The position numbers and the translations under genes are program-made. A stretch of DNA of 17,521 bases from Syntrophaceae bacterium UBA2192 (GTDB taxonomy: Bacteria > Desulfobacterota > Syntrophia > Syntrophales > UBA2192). The notes beneath the pieces are model-generated. The model was not told the DNA's origin and did no database searches. It saw nothing but the letters and a program-made list of their open reading frames with translations. The stretch is from NCBI GenBank assembly GCA_002327315.1, contig DCVI01000218.1:1-17521 (forward strand). The letters are read 5' to 3'. Positions 7,342 to 15,541 of this stretch are shown here, piece by piece (the stretch's first letter is position 1; the number at the start of each line of letters is the position of its first letter).

Positions 7342-7413
7342 CATTGTCTGGCTCATAACATAAGCAGGCCCGTTTTGCCACTGTTTCGTGCCTCGGAAGC
7401 CAGCCCCAAGGCC

Positions 7414-8220
7414 TCACGCCTCATTTTCTACGGGATTCGTCAGCTCCCCGATCTTTTCGATGACAATGCTGATCACATCGCCGTGCCTCATGAAGACCGG
7501 CGGCTTGCGGACAAAGCCCACGCCCTCCGGGGTGCCCGTCAGGATCAAGGTTCCCGGCAGCAGGGTCATGGAGCGGCTCAGATCGCTCACCATCTCTGCG
7601 ACACTGAAGAGCATGTCCGAGGTGTTCGAATCCTGCATCACCTTTCCGTTGAGGATGGACTGAATCCGCAGGTTGTCGGGATCGGGGATCTCATCCTTTG
7701 TGGCCATATACGGACCCAGGGGGCAGAAGGTGTCAAAACTCTTTCCCCGGGCCCACTGCTTTTTCTGCTTCTCCATCTGCCAGTCCCGTGCGCTCACATC
7801 ATTGGCGCAGGTATATCCAAAGACATACGCCATGGCCTCTTTTGCCGAAACGTTCTTCGCCTGCCTTCCGATGACAATGGCGAGCTCCGCCTCGTAATCC
7901 ACCTCGTCGGGCCCCGCCTTCGGAAGAAGGATCGTGTCCCCCGGGCCGGTGAGGCTGTTGGTGCCCTTGATGAAGAGCACGGGGCTTTCGGGGGCGCGGC
8001 TTTCCGCTTCCCCCGCATGCTTTCCGTAGCTGAACCCCAGGGCCAGAATGTTCGGGGGGTTGATCGGCGGCAGGATCTTCTTGATGACAGCCGACCGATC
8101 CGTCAGCGAGAACCGCCCCAGGATGTCTCCTTCAATGACACGTGCCTTTCCTGGCGCTGCCGGCTCGAAGGCGCCGTATAGCCGCTCCGCCTTGTCAGAA
8201 ATAAAATGAATTATTTTCAT
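7414..8220 (-). CDS. Fumarylacetoacetate hydrolase (FAH) family protein
   Basis: FAH-family enzymes are divalent-metal hydrolases, decarboxylases or isomerases acting on beta-diketo or acylpyruvate substrates in aromatic and amino-acid degradation. The metal-binding acidic residues are E110 and E112 (VDYEAELAIVIG) and D141 (CANDVSARD). WARGKSFDTFCPLGP (156-170) and the late LLPGTLILTGTPEGVG are hallmarks of the family. The 268-aa length fits single-domain bacterial members such as 2-hydroxyhepta-2,4-diene-1,7-dioate isomerase-like or oxaloacetate decarboxylase-like proteins. ATG at 8220 follows AGGAC by 7 nt. It is transcribed alone, with its own terminator downstream and a divergent control region upstream. 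No pathway neighbours are present, so the substrate cannot be assigned. Confidence 0.92.
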   Translation of the reverse strand: MKIIHFISDKAERLYGAFEPAAPGKARVIEGDILGRFSLTDRSAVIKKILPPINPPNILALGFSYGKHAGEAESRAPESPVLFIKGTNSLTGPGDTILLPKAGPDEVDYEAELAIVIGRQAKNVSAKEAMAYVFGYTCANDVSARDWQMEKQKKQWARGKSFDTFCPLGPYMATKDEIPDPDNLRIQSILNGKVMQDSNTSDMLFSVAEMVSDLSRSMTLLPGTLILTGTPEGVGFVRKPPVFMRHGDVISIVIEKIGELTNPVENEA

Positions 8221-8530
8221 GCGTTATGTCCTTTCATCGTGCCTGTTTGCGCTCATCGGCCCCTTCTGCGCAACCTGCGTAACCCCGGGCCGGAACAAAA
8301 TCCATGCGTCACCTTTTTATACTATAACCGCAGTCCATATAAAATGAAAGTTTGCGATTTCCCGATTAATCAACATTGGTGAATACGACCACGATATGAT
8401 GAATATTATTTATCCAACCGGATGCCCTGTCCGGATAAAAAATATCCACTTCCCGCTTTCCAGATACGGACCGTATCGTCGAAAAAATAGATTATTGTAT
8501 TATTTCAGCTGCTTGCAATTTTTCTGTCCG
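8221..8530. promoter_or_regulatory. AT-rich divergent intergenic region with palindromes upstream of the sigma-54 promoter
   Basis: No gene is visible in this stretch. Three inverted repeats lie upstream of the plus-strand sigma-54 element: CCGGA-N7-TCCGG (8418-8434), GGATA-N5-TATCC (8433-8447) and the perfect 15-mer GATACGGACCGTATC (8463-8477). Their centres fall roughly 87 to 131 bases before the predicted transcript start, the usual range for binding sites of sigma-54 activators. Towards the minus-strand FAH gene, TATAGT (8326-8321 on the minus strand) could be a -10 box, but no good -35 goes with it. Functions are inferred from symmetry and position only. Confidence 0.45.
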
Positions 8531-8545
8531 TGGCACGATTCATGC
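8531..8545 (+). promoter_or_regulatory. Sigma-54 (RpoN) -24/-12 promoter of the export operon
   Basis: TGGCACG-N4-ATGC matches the consensus TGGCACG-N4-TTGC at every specified base but one, with the invariant GG and GC at the right spacing. Transcription would start near 8557, leaving a leader of about 135 bases before the ATG at 8694. That leader contains ACAGGGG (8643-8649) and CCCCTGT (8671-8677), which could form a 7-bp stem just before the Shine-Dalgarno. Such a promoter needs an enhancer-binding ATPase activator, and none is encoded in the window. Confidence 0.7.
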
Positions 8546-8693
8546 CTGCATGCATTGCCGGAAACACATGGCCGATCCGGTCAAGAAAATATGCTTGCGA
8601 AAGTGGAGAAAAACCTCATACATTAAAAAAGTCGTTGTAATAACAGGGGTGTCATCGTTATCGCGCTGGCCCCCTGTCATCGAGGGTACCTTT

Positions 8694-10067
8694 ATGGTTC
8701 GCATAGCGGTCAAAAAGATTGCGTTGGCTCTTTTGCTTGCGCCGGCAGCCGTTTCTCTGCTTCCCGTCCCCTCGCCGGCTCTCACGCTCGAGGAGGCAAT
8801 CGCGCTGGCCAAATCGACCCTGCCCGCCTACCAGGCACAGGCAACACGTGTCCAGTCCTCGGAGGCCCTTTACAAGGCCTCCTTCGGGGCCTATGTCCCC
8901 AGTATCGATGCCGCCGGGACCGCTATCCGGCGCGACGTTGCCGGCTACGACTCCTCTTCCAACAGCTTCGATCTGACCGCCTCCCTCAAGCTCTTCGACT
9001 ACAAGCGGGGTCACACACGGGATATCGCCCGCTACAGCTTCAACTCCGAACAGGAAGGCCTCCGAAGGAGCCTCCTGGACCTCGAGTTCAGCGTGAAGTC
9101 ATCTTTCTACACGACCCTGGCAACCCGGGGCATCCTCGAGCAGCGAAAAATCCAGCTCGAGAATGCCCGGAAAAACTACGAGGTGGCCGAAGGGCGGCGA
9201 AAGTTCGGCGTGGCAAAGCTCTCCGACGTTCTCCAGGTCTCCGTGAGATTGGAGCAGGCCCGCTACAACCTGGTTCAGTCGGAAGGCAGCCTCCAGAAGA
9301 GCCTCTCCGAGCTGGGCTCCCTGATCGGCACACCCGTTACCGACGCCGCCGATCTCCAGGGGGTCCTGACCTTCGATCTCCCCATGCCGGACGTGAAGCG
9401 CCTGGAACAGACCCTGCTCAGGCGGCCCGAGATCCTCCAGGCCGAGCTTGCCGTCAAGCGCGCCGAAAGCGCCGAAGGGCTGTCGACAGGGGACTTTCTG
9501 CCGGTCCTGTCGGGAAACCTGAACTATACCCGGACGGACACCAGCAACCCCGCATCGACCGGCGTGCCGATCTACGGAAACCCTTACGAGGACCGCTCGG
9601 CCGCGCTTCTGGCCACCTGGAACCTCTTCGAGCTGGGGAAGTTCTACCGTAGAAAGGCCGCCTCGATCGACACCGTGACGGCGGCAAAGAACTTCAAGGA
9701 GACCGAGCGCGCGCTGAGGCTCGAGTTGCGCAAGAGCTACGAGGACTTCCTGACCGCCTCGCGCAACGTGAAAGTCGCCGACGAGCAGCTCAAGCAGGCC
9801 CTCCAGAACTACGACCAGGCCTTCGGCGAATACAAGGTCGGCAAGGGGGACATCCTGTCGGTCGTGTTTGCCGAGACCCTGCTTGCCCAGGCGCGGGAGC
9901 AGGATGTCGTGGCGAAGCTCAACCTCTACCTGGCAAAAGCTCTACTGGAGAGGGTTTCCGGCATTGAGCGCCTCGAATCCTTTCAGGATGAACCGGCACA
10001 CCCCCTTGAAACCGGGCCCCGCCAGGCCCCGACAAACACCTCGAAGGACGGAAGCATTCGCCCATGA
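8694..10067 (+). CDS. TolC-family outer-membrane efflux channel
   Basis: This outer-membrane factor supplies the exit duct of a tripartite exporter. A signal peptide is evident (MVRIAVKKIALALLLAPAAV, then SLLPVPSPA), so the mature protein probably begins near residue 30 at LTLEEAIALA. Two outer-membrane efflux repeats follow, with long helices such as LEFSVKSSFYTTLATRGILE and ERALRLELRKSYEDF; the total is 457 aa. ATG at 8694 was chosen because GAGGG lies 7 nt upstream and the signal peptide starts there. The frame is open back to 8550, but that would add a non-signal-like extension and begin before the predicted sigma-54 transcript start. Its stop overlaps the adaptor gene start (ATGA), showing translational coupling. 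The residues after about 430 are proline-rich and probably disordered. Confidence 0.93.
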   Translation: MVRIAVKKIALALLLAPAAVSLLPVPSPALTLEEAIALAKSTLPAYQAQATRVQSSEALYKASFGAYVPSIDAAGTAIRRDVAGYDSSSNSFDLTASLKLFDYKRGHTRDIARYSFNSEQEGLRRSLLDLEFSVKSSFYTTLATRGILEQRKIQLENARKNYEVAEGRRKFGVAKLSDVLQVSVRLEQARYNLVQSEGSLQKSLSELGSLIGTPVTDAADLQGVLTFDLPMPDVKRLEQTLLRRPEILQAELAVKRAESAEGLSTGDFLPVLSGNLNYTRTDTSNPASTGVPIYGNPYEDRSAALLATWNLFELGKFYRRKAASIDTVTAAKNFKETERALRLELRKSYEDFLTASRNVKVADEQLKQALQNYDQAFGEYKVGKGDILSVVFAETLLAQAREQDVVAKLNLYLAKALLERVSGIERLESFQDEPAHPLETGPRQAPTNTSKDGSIRP

Positions 10068-11307
10068 ATCTCACAACGATCAAAGCGCTCCCAACGAAGA
10101 AAAAATTAATCCTTCTCGCCGGTATCGCCGTCATGCTTCTGCTGGCGGCCGTTGTGGTCTGGCGAGTCTTCCTGGTCAAACCGGCCACCCAGGTCCTGGA
10201 CACCGGAACCGTCGAAAAAGGCAGTATCCGCGGGGTCCTCGTGGAGACCGGGATCATCAAATCCCAGGTGGGGGCCGTCGTCAAGATCGGCGCCCAGGCG
10301 ACGGGCCGGATCCAGAAAATGAAGGTCAAGGTGGGCGACCGGGTCAAGGCGGGCGAGCTCATCGCGCTGGTCGACGACCGCGAGATCCAGCAGCAGATCG
10401 GGCAGCAGCAGGCCGCGCTCCTGTCGGCGCGCAACACGCTCACCCAGGTCGAACAGACCTACCCCGAGCGGATCCGGGAAGCCCGTGCGAACCACGATTA
10501 TGCCAAGGTGAACGTGGAGCGGGAGCGCGAGCTCTTGAAACACGAGTACACGACGAAGGACTCCGTCGACAAGGCCGAGAGCCAGTTCACCGCCGCCGAG
10601 GCCGTCATGAAACGCCTCCAGGACGAGTACAGGACGCAGCTGACGATTTCGAAATCCACCGTCGAGGAGATCCAGGCAAGGCTTCGACAGCAGGAAGTCC
10701 GGATGACCTACACGAAGATTTTCGCCCCCATCGACGGCATCGTTTCCGACGTGACGGCCCAGGAGGGTGAGACGATCGTGGCGGGGCTCCAGGTGGCAAA
10801 CCTGGTGACCGTTCTGGACCCCACGAGGCTCGAGATGTGGATCTACGTCGACGAAACGGACATCGGAAAGGCCGCCGTGGGACAGGACGTGGAATATTAC
10901 GTCGACACCTTTCCCGCAAAGACCTTCAAGGGCAAGGTCGAGAAGATCTACCCCCAGCCCGTCGTCAAGGAGAACATCGTCTACTACCTCTCCACCATGA
11001 AGGTCTCCCCGGAAGACGCCGTCTTCCTCAAACCGGAGATGACCACCCACGTGCGGATCATCACGGAGGAGAAGGCGAACATCCTCACGGCGCCCAACGC
11101 CGCCATCAAGTTCGAGCGGGGAAAACAGGTCGCCTACCGGGTCACGGGAAAGAACAAGGTGGAGAAGCTGGCGATCAAGATCGGGATCCGGGGCGAGGAC
11201 AAGACGGAGATCCTCTCCGGGGCAAACGAAGGCGATACGCTCGCGACGAAAATCGTCCTGCCCGTGACGACGGACCCGCAGGCCCAGCAGAAGGGGGCCC
11301 TCAAGTA

Positions 11308-11308
<1 letters not shown>
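10064..11308 (+). CDS. MacA-like periplasmic adaptor (membrane fusion protein)
   Basis: This adaptor links an inner-membrane ABC transporter to the TolC-like channel. One N-terminal membrane helix (about 14-38, LILLAGIAVMLLLAAVVVW) is followed by the first lipoyl half (TGRIQKMKVKVGDRVKAGEL, 80-99), an alpha-helical hairpin (about 105-215, with QQIGQQQAALLSARNTL), the second lipoyl half (FAPIDGIVSDVTAQEGETIV, 220-239) and a beta-barrel/membrane-proximal region. The 414-aa length is normal for the HlyD/MacA group. It overlaps the tolC-like stop by 4 bases and its own stop shares a base with the ATPase ATG, so the three genes form one translation-coupled block. The partner ATPase type makes MacA a better match than RND adaptors. 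The exported substrate is unknown. Confidence 0.93.
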
Positions 11309-11981
<673 letters not shown>

Positions 11982-11982
<1 letters not shown>

Positions 11983-12068
11983 GCTTCCGGCCTCGGGATT
12001 CCGGATTCCCGAAGAAGGAACTTCTTCTATCCTGATTCCTGAAGCCCGAAGCCTGATTCCCGGTTTTC
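11982..12068 (+). repeat. Palindromic intergenic element, copy B
   Basis: It starts with GGCTTCCGG at the last base of the ATPase stop codon and runs to just before the first permease start. Like copy A it opens with GGCTTCCGG, continues with GGATTCCGG-type words and ends in CCTGAAGCCCGAAGCCTGAT-like sequence. A perfect inner hairpin is GAAGAAG-GAA-CTTCTTC (12011-12027). Length and order of parts match copy A (2791-2876). No Shine-Dalgarno is visible between it and the ATG at 12072. Confidence 0.7.
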
Positions 12069-12071
12069 ATT

Positions 12072-13286
12072 ATGGAACGATTCTCCCTGCTGCTCATCCA
12101 ATCCTACGAGGCCGTCAAGGCCTTCAAGCTCAGGACCCTTTTCTGCCTGGTGAGCGTTGCCCTGGGAATCGCGGCCATCACGATCATCGTGGCCGCCACG
12201 GAAGGCGCCTACAAGAAGGCCTTCGACATCGTGGCCAGCTTCGGCCCCGATTCCGTCATGGTCATGAGCGGAAGCGACGAGGCCCGCGCCATCGGCCAGC
12301 GGGAGAAGACCATCACCCTGAGCGACGTGGAGGCCGTTCGCCAGGCCTTCCCCACGGCCTATATCGTCGTCCCCACGACATGGGCGGGCAGCGTCATCGT
12401 CTCCTACAGGGGAAACCGCTATCAGACCCAGATCGTGGGCTCCTCGAGCGATTACAGCCGTGCCTGGACGTGGCCCGTCGCGGAGGGCTCCGACTTCACG
12501 GACGAGGACATCCGGCGCTACGCGAACGTGGGGATCATCGGCCAGGAGGTCGCCCGGGAGCTCTTCGGCGACCAGAGCCCCGTGGGCAAGTTTATCCAGG
12601 TCCGCAATCTCCCCGTCCAGATCGTCGGCGTGCTCACCGAGCGCGGCACCTCGCCGGGAGGCGGAAGTCTCGACAACCGGATCATCATGCCCTACACGAC
12701 GGTGATGAAAAAACTCCAGAACGAGTCGCGGTACGTCGTGGGCATGCGCCTGCGCTTCACCGATCTGGAAAATATCGACGGCCGTGTCGAAGAGCTCAAG
12801 ACGCTGCTCCGCTACGTTCACCGGATCCCCGACAGGCAGCCCGATGACTTCCGGATCTTCACCTCCAAGGACATCGTCAAGTTCCTCGTGGCCCTCACGG
12901 GGTCGCTCGTCGTCTTCATCGGAATCGTGGGCGTCATTTCCCTCATTGTTGCCGGCTTCGTCCTGGCGAACCTGTTTCTGCTTTCCGTGAAGGAACGGGT
13001 CAAGGAAATCGGGATCCGCCGCGCCGTGGGCGCCCGCAAGAAAGATATCCTGATGCAGTTTCTGACGGAGGCCGTGATGATCACGACGGCCGGGGGTGTT
13101 GTCGGTTTCATCCTCGGTGTGGTCTCGGCGCAGCTGCTCACGTACGTGGCCGAGTTTCCCGTCTACTTTTCCTGGAAGGCCTTTGCCATCGGCCTCGTGC
13201 TGTCCTGGGTCGTCGGCGTGGGCTTCGGGCTGCACCCTGCGAGGCAGGCGGCGAACCTGGTGCCGATCGAGGCGATCCGGACCTAG
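12072..13286 (+). CDS. MacB/FtsX-family ABC transporter permease (first of two)
   Basis: This is an inner-membrane subunit that moves substrate, or transmits force, to the adaptor and channel. One membrane helix (about 21-42, RTLFCLVSVALGIAAITIIV) precedes a large periplasmic MacB-type domain (about 45-270). Three helices follow, starting near 277 (GSLVVFIGIVGVISLIVAG), 330 and 370. The cytoplasmic coupling segment KEIGIRRAVGARKKDIL and the C-terminal PARQAANLVPIEAIRT are hallmarks of the family. The length is 404 aa, with no fused ATPase domain. The ATG at 12072 has no clear Shine-Dalgarno, since the preceding bases belong to the palindromic element; translation may depend on the upstream gene. 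It probably pairs with the second permease as a heterodimer. Confidence 0.92.
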   Translation: MERFSLLLIQSYEAVKAFKLRTLFCLVSVALGIAAITIIVAATEGAYKKAFDIVASFGPDSVMVMSGSDEARAIGQREKTITLSDVEAVRQAFPTAYIVVPTTWAGSVIVSYRGNRYQTQIVGSSSDYSRAWTWPVAEGSDFTDEDIRRYANVGIIGQEVARELFGDQSPVGKFIQVRNLPVQIVGVLTERGTSPGGGSLDNRIIMPYTTVMKKLQNESRYVVGMRLRFTDLENIDGRVEELKTLLRYVHRIPDRQPDDFRIFTSKDIVKFLVALTGSLVVFIGIVGVISLIVAGFVLANLFLLSVKERVKEIGIRRAVGARKKDILMQFLTEAVMITTAGGVVGFILGVVSAQLLTYVAEFPVYFSWKAFAIGLVLSWVVGVGFGLHPARQAANLVPIEAIRT

Positions 13287-13291
13287 GACCT

Positions 13292-13349
13292 GACTGAACG
13301 AAGCACTGGGTGCAGTGATCGATTGCGTTCAGTCGAGGGCTTCGAGCCC
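13292..13349 (+). other. Tandem hairpins after the first permease gene
   Basis: GACTGAACG (13292-13300) and CGTTCAGTC (13326-13334) are perfect 9-base inverted repeats enclosing a smaller hairpin, CACTG-GGTG-CAGTG (13304-13317). Next comes GGGCT-TCG-AGCCC (13337-13349). No T-run follows, so this may stabilise or process the operon transcript rather than end it. It adjoins the repeat at 13356, and CGTTCAGTCGAGGGC (13326-13340) recurs nearly unchanged at 13441-13455. Confidence 0.6.
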
Positions 13350-13355
13350 GTGAAG

Positions 13356-13441
13356 ATCGGAAGAGCAGAAGTGAGGATGAGCGGATAAGAAGAATTCTCC
13401 CATCCACTCCGCGCTTCCGCTCTTCATAACTTCCTAACTTC
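13356..13441 (+). repeat. GAAGAGCGGA-type intergenic repeat, copy 1
   Basis: These 86 bases match the reverse complement of 16244-16329 with about 10 differences, by hand alignment. The element carries imperfect terminal inverted repeats, GATGAGCGGA (13376-13385) and TCCGCTCTTC, around a centre containing AAGAAGAATTC. Weaker similarity goes on past 13450 through GGCGCCT and up to TTTGAAC near 13478. It lies in the 217-base gap between the two permease genes. No coding potential is seen in the gap. Confidence 0.8.
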
Positions 13442-13503
13442 GTTCACTCGAAGGCGCCTGTCAGCCGGGCCCTTTGAACCGTGGCGACAGAAGCGATGGT
13501 ACG

Positions 13504-14733
13504 ATGGACCTGAGACGCATTCTGCTCAATCTGAAGATCGCTCGCCGCTCGCTGGTGCAGTTCAAGTGGCGCACCGCGCTCGCGGTGCTGGGCGTCTTCT
13601 TCGGGACCTTTTCGCTCATCATCGTCTCGAATCTCTCGGGCTCGCTCGCCATCAAGACCGAACAGGAAATCGACAGCCTCGGAAAGGACCTTCTCATCGT
13701 CCGCAGCGGCATCGTGCGGCGCGTGGGGGCCGGAACGCCCCTGATGAGCGGAGCGACAAACCTCACCCCGGAGGATGCCCGTGCCATCATGGATGCGGTC
13801 TCCTCGGTCGCCGACCTTTCCGCAGCCGGCTACAAGACCTTTCCCGTCCGCTACGGGAACACGGTTCTGAAGGGCATTCTCGTCAACGGGGTTGAGCCGA
13901 ATTTCCAGGACATCCGGAATTTTCACGCCCAGGAGGGGAACTTCGTCTCCGCGCAGGACAACCTCGACCGCAACAAGGTCGCCGTCGTGGGGCGCACGAT
14001 CGTGGAGAAGCTCTTCGGCGATGAAGACCCGATCGGGAAATATGTCCTGATCTCGCGTGTGCCATTCCAGGTGATCGGGATCATGGAAGAGAAGGGGACC
14101 GATGTGTCCGGCGCCGACCAGGACAGCCAGGTATTCATCCCGCTGCAGACGTTCCTCAAGACCCTGGTCAACAAGACCAACGTCAACAACGTCTATATCC
14201 AGGTCACCGGCAGCGAGTTCATCCCCGCGGCAAAGGCCGACATCGAAAGCCTCCTGCGCAAGCGCCACAAAATCGGGCCAGGCCAAAATGACGACTTTGC
14301 CGTCATCGACATGAAGGACGTTCTGGCCCTCAAGACGCAGGCCATGGATCTCATCACGGTCCTGGGGCGGATCGCCGCGGCGGTGTCCTTCATCATCGGC
14401 GGGCTCGGCATTCTCTCCATCATGATTCTCATCGTGAACGAGCGCAAGCTCGAGATCGGCATCCGGCGCGCCGTGGGCTCCCGCAAGCGCGACATCATCC
14501 TGCAGTTTCTCATCGAGTCGTCCATCATCTCGCTGGCCGGCGGGACGATCGGCGTCTTCTCGGGAGCGCTGCTCAGCGTCATTTTGCTCCGTGTCCTGAA
14601 ATATCCCTTCGCGTTGTCCCTCACCGGCCTTCTCGTCGCCTTCGGCGCCTCCGTCCTCGTCGGGATCCTGGCCGGCATCTACCCGTCGAAAAAGGCAACC
14701 CAGTTCGAGCCTGTCGACATCATCCGCACGTAG
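13504..14733 (+). CDS. MacB/FtsX-family ABC transporter permease (second of two)
   Basis: It has the same architecture as the preceding permease: first helix about 23-43 (RTALAVLGVFFGTFSLIIV), a periplasmic MacB-like domain (about 45-285), helices near 290-312, 340-362 and 375-395, coupling segment EIGIRRAVGSRKRDIIL, and a C-terminus ending FEPVDIIRT. The two proteins differ clearly in sequence, so this is an old paralogue rather than a recent duplicate. ATG at 13504 gives 409 aa and starts with the usual amphipathic N-terminus (MDLRRILLNLKIARRSLVQF). TTG at 13474 would add 10 polar residues and is less likely. The Shine-Dalgarno is weak (AGAAG). A structured 217-base gap separates it from permease 1, so it could be expressed at a different level. 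Confidence 0.9.
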   Translation: MDLRRILLNLKIARRSLVQFKWRTALAVLGVFFGTFSLIIVSNLSGSLAIKTEQEIDSLGKDLLIVRSGIVRRVGAGTPLMSGATNLTPEDARAIMDAVSSVADLSAAGYKTFPVRYGNTVLKGILVNGVEPNFQDIRNFHAQEGNFVSAQDNLDRNKVAVVGRTIVEKLFGDEDPIGKYVLISRVPFQVIGIMEEKGTDVSGADQDSQVFIPLQTFLKTLVNKTNVNNVYIQVTGSEFIPAAKADIESLLRKRHKIGPGQNDDFAVIDMKDVLALKTQAMDLITVLGRIAAAVSFIIGGLGILSIMILIVNERKLEIGIRRAVGSRKRDIILQFLIESSIISLAGGTIGVFSGALLSVILLRVLKYPFALSLTGLLVAFGASVLVGILAGIYPSKKATQFEPVDIIRT

Positions 14734-14747
14734 CCGCTCCCGCGGCT

Positions 14748-14778
14748 GGATTCGGGCTTCGGGATTCCGGCCTCCGGA
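14748..14778 (+). repeat. Partial GATTCCGG-type element, copy C
   Basis: GGATTCGGGCTTCGGGATTC, continuing CGGCCTCCGG, lies 15 bases after the second permease stop. It shares GGCTTC and GGGATTCCGG words with copies A (2791-2876) and B (11982-12068) but is only about 31 bases long. It is followed by AAAAAAC, so it may act as a weak end of the operon transcript. Confidence 0.5.
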
Positions 14779-15019
14779 AAAAACAAGAAAACTCGACGCG
14801 CATAGCCCGGAAGGAGAGGGTCAACCCGCACCGCTGCCTTTTTCGTGGACATTTTATTTGGGAGGGATTATGCTTCGGGCCCGCTCGGGGAGCGCAGGCA
14901 AGCGCCTTCACCTGAGCTTATTGCAGAAAGCCTGACGGCGAGGCTGAACGATACAGAAGGGAAGAGGGTTTGAGGTGAGAAGGCTGGAGACAGCCCTGTC
15001 AACGATCGAGGAGAAAACC
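14779..15019 (+). other. Leader region of the unknown gene, with a possible 21-residue ORF
   Basis: No long gene is present here. At 14870-14935, ATG opens a 21-codon ORF (MLRARSGSAGKRLHLSLLQKA) preceded by GGGAGGG, a good ribosome site. Further on, GGCTG-GAGA-CAGCC (14982-14995) is a perfect 5-bp hairpin with a GAGA loop, and AGCCT/AGGCT (around 14929-14945) forms another short stem, all before the GAGGAG of the gene at 15020. The mini-ORF may be a leader peptide or chance. I recognise no riboswitch consensus. Confidence 0.3.
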
Positions 15020-15541
15020 ATGGCTGAGATAAAAAGTACGATCGACCTCATCATGGAACGGACGAAAAACCTCTCCGCAAGCGCGGAGGAGCGCGAGGCC
15101 TATCAGAGGCAGGAACGCGAAAAGCGCCTCAGGGGCCTCATCCAGAAGCTCCTCGACGACAACCTCACCCTCGACGGCGTCAAGGACGAGCTTGCAAAAG
15201 AGAAGAAAAACAGCTCCGCGGCGGAAGTGGCGGAGGTCGTGAAGGATGCCCTTGCGGGACACGTCGATCCCGAGGCGGACAACGAGCGGCTTTTCCGATA
15301 CGTCAACGAACTGGTGGGGACGCCCGGGGACAGGCTGCGCGAAACACTCGCGGCCTGCCGGGAGGAAGCAACCTCCCGAAAGGCCGTACTTGCCGAGCGT
15401 CAGAGGAAGGAGCTGGATTCGAAAGGGATCACAGGGTCCGCCGTCCTGCCCAACCCGGAGGCAGACCCTCTATGGAAGGCCCGCAGGGAGGAAATGCAGG
15501 CGGCCTGTGCCAAGCGCTTTTTTGCGGTTATAACTGGTTGA
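15020..15541 (+). CDS. Conserved-looking helical protein of unknown function
   Basis: I do not recognise a domain. The 173 residues are highly charged and predicted mostly helical, with a long run rich in E, K, R and A (about 15-75, for example SAEEREAYQRQEREKRLRGL) that could form a coiled coil. The opening MAEIKSTIDLIMERTKNLS resembles hypothetical proteins I remember from deltaproteobacteria, which I cannot confirm here. There is no signal peptide or membrane helix, so it is probably cytoplasmic. ATG at 15020 follows CGAGGAG by 7-8 nt; the frame is open back to GTG at 14975, but that start lacks a ribosome site. Its last 14 bases overlap tail-to-tail with the MBL hydrolase gene on the other strand. 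Confidence 0.75.
   Translation: MAEIKSTIDLIMERTKNLSASAEEREAYQRQEREKRLRGLIQKLLDDNLTLDGVKDELAKEKKNSSAAEVAEVVKDALAGHVDPEADNERLFRYVNELVGTPGDRLRETLAACREEATSRKAVLAERQRKELDSKGITGSAVLPNPEADPLWKARREEMQAACAKRFFAVITG

Noticed and set aside
7243..7356. Longer htrA reading frame starting at 7356
   Set aside because: The extension crosses a rho-independent terminator hairpin with a T-run and precedes a consensus AGGAGGT followed by ATG at 7242.
8550..8693. Upstream ATG at 8550 as the start of the TolC-like protein
   Set aside because: It would put 48 polar residues before a clear signal peptide, and it lies before the predicted sigma-54 transcript start; ATG 8694 has GAGGG at proper spacing.
10837..11307. 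Upstream extension of the ATPase frame into the adaptor gene
   Set aside because: Its translation is low-complexity G/R/H-rich shadow of the adaptor gene; the normal ABC domain begins at ATG 11308.
12027..13235. A 402-residue minus-strand open frame opposite permease 1
   Set aside because: Composition rich in D, H, G and E with no domain, and it mirrors a clear permease gene; long antisense frames are common in GC-rich coding DNA. The same applies to 1057-2133 minus, 4857-5753 plus, 6136-7122 plus and 10106-11050 minus.
13354..13366. AGATCGGAAGAGC, identical to the start of a common sequencing adapter
   Set aside because: The match stops after 13-14 bases, and the same stretch recurs with one change (ATCGGAAGATC) in the inverted repeat copy at 16319-16329, so it is natural repeat sequence and not adapter carry-over.
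13474..13503. TTG at 13474 as the start of permease 2
   Set aside because: It adds ten polar residues overlapping the end of the repeat-derived sequence and has no ribosome site; ATG 13504 gives the usual N-terminus.
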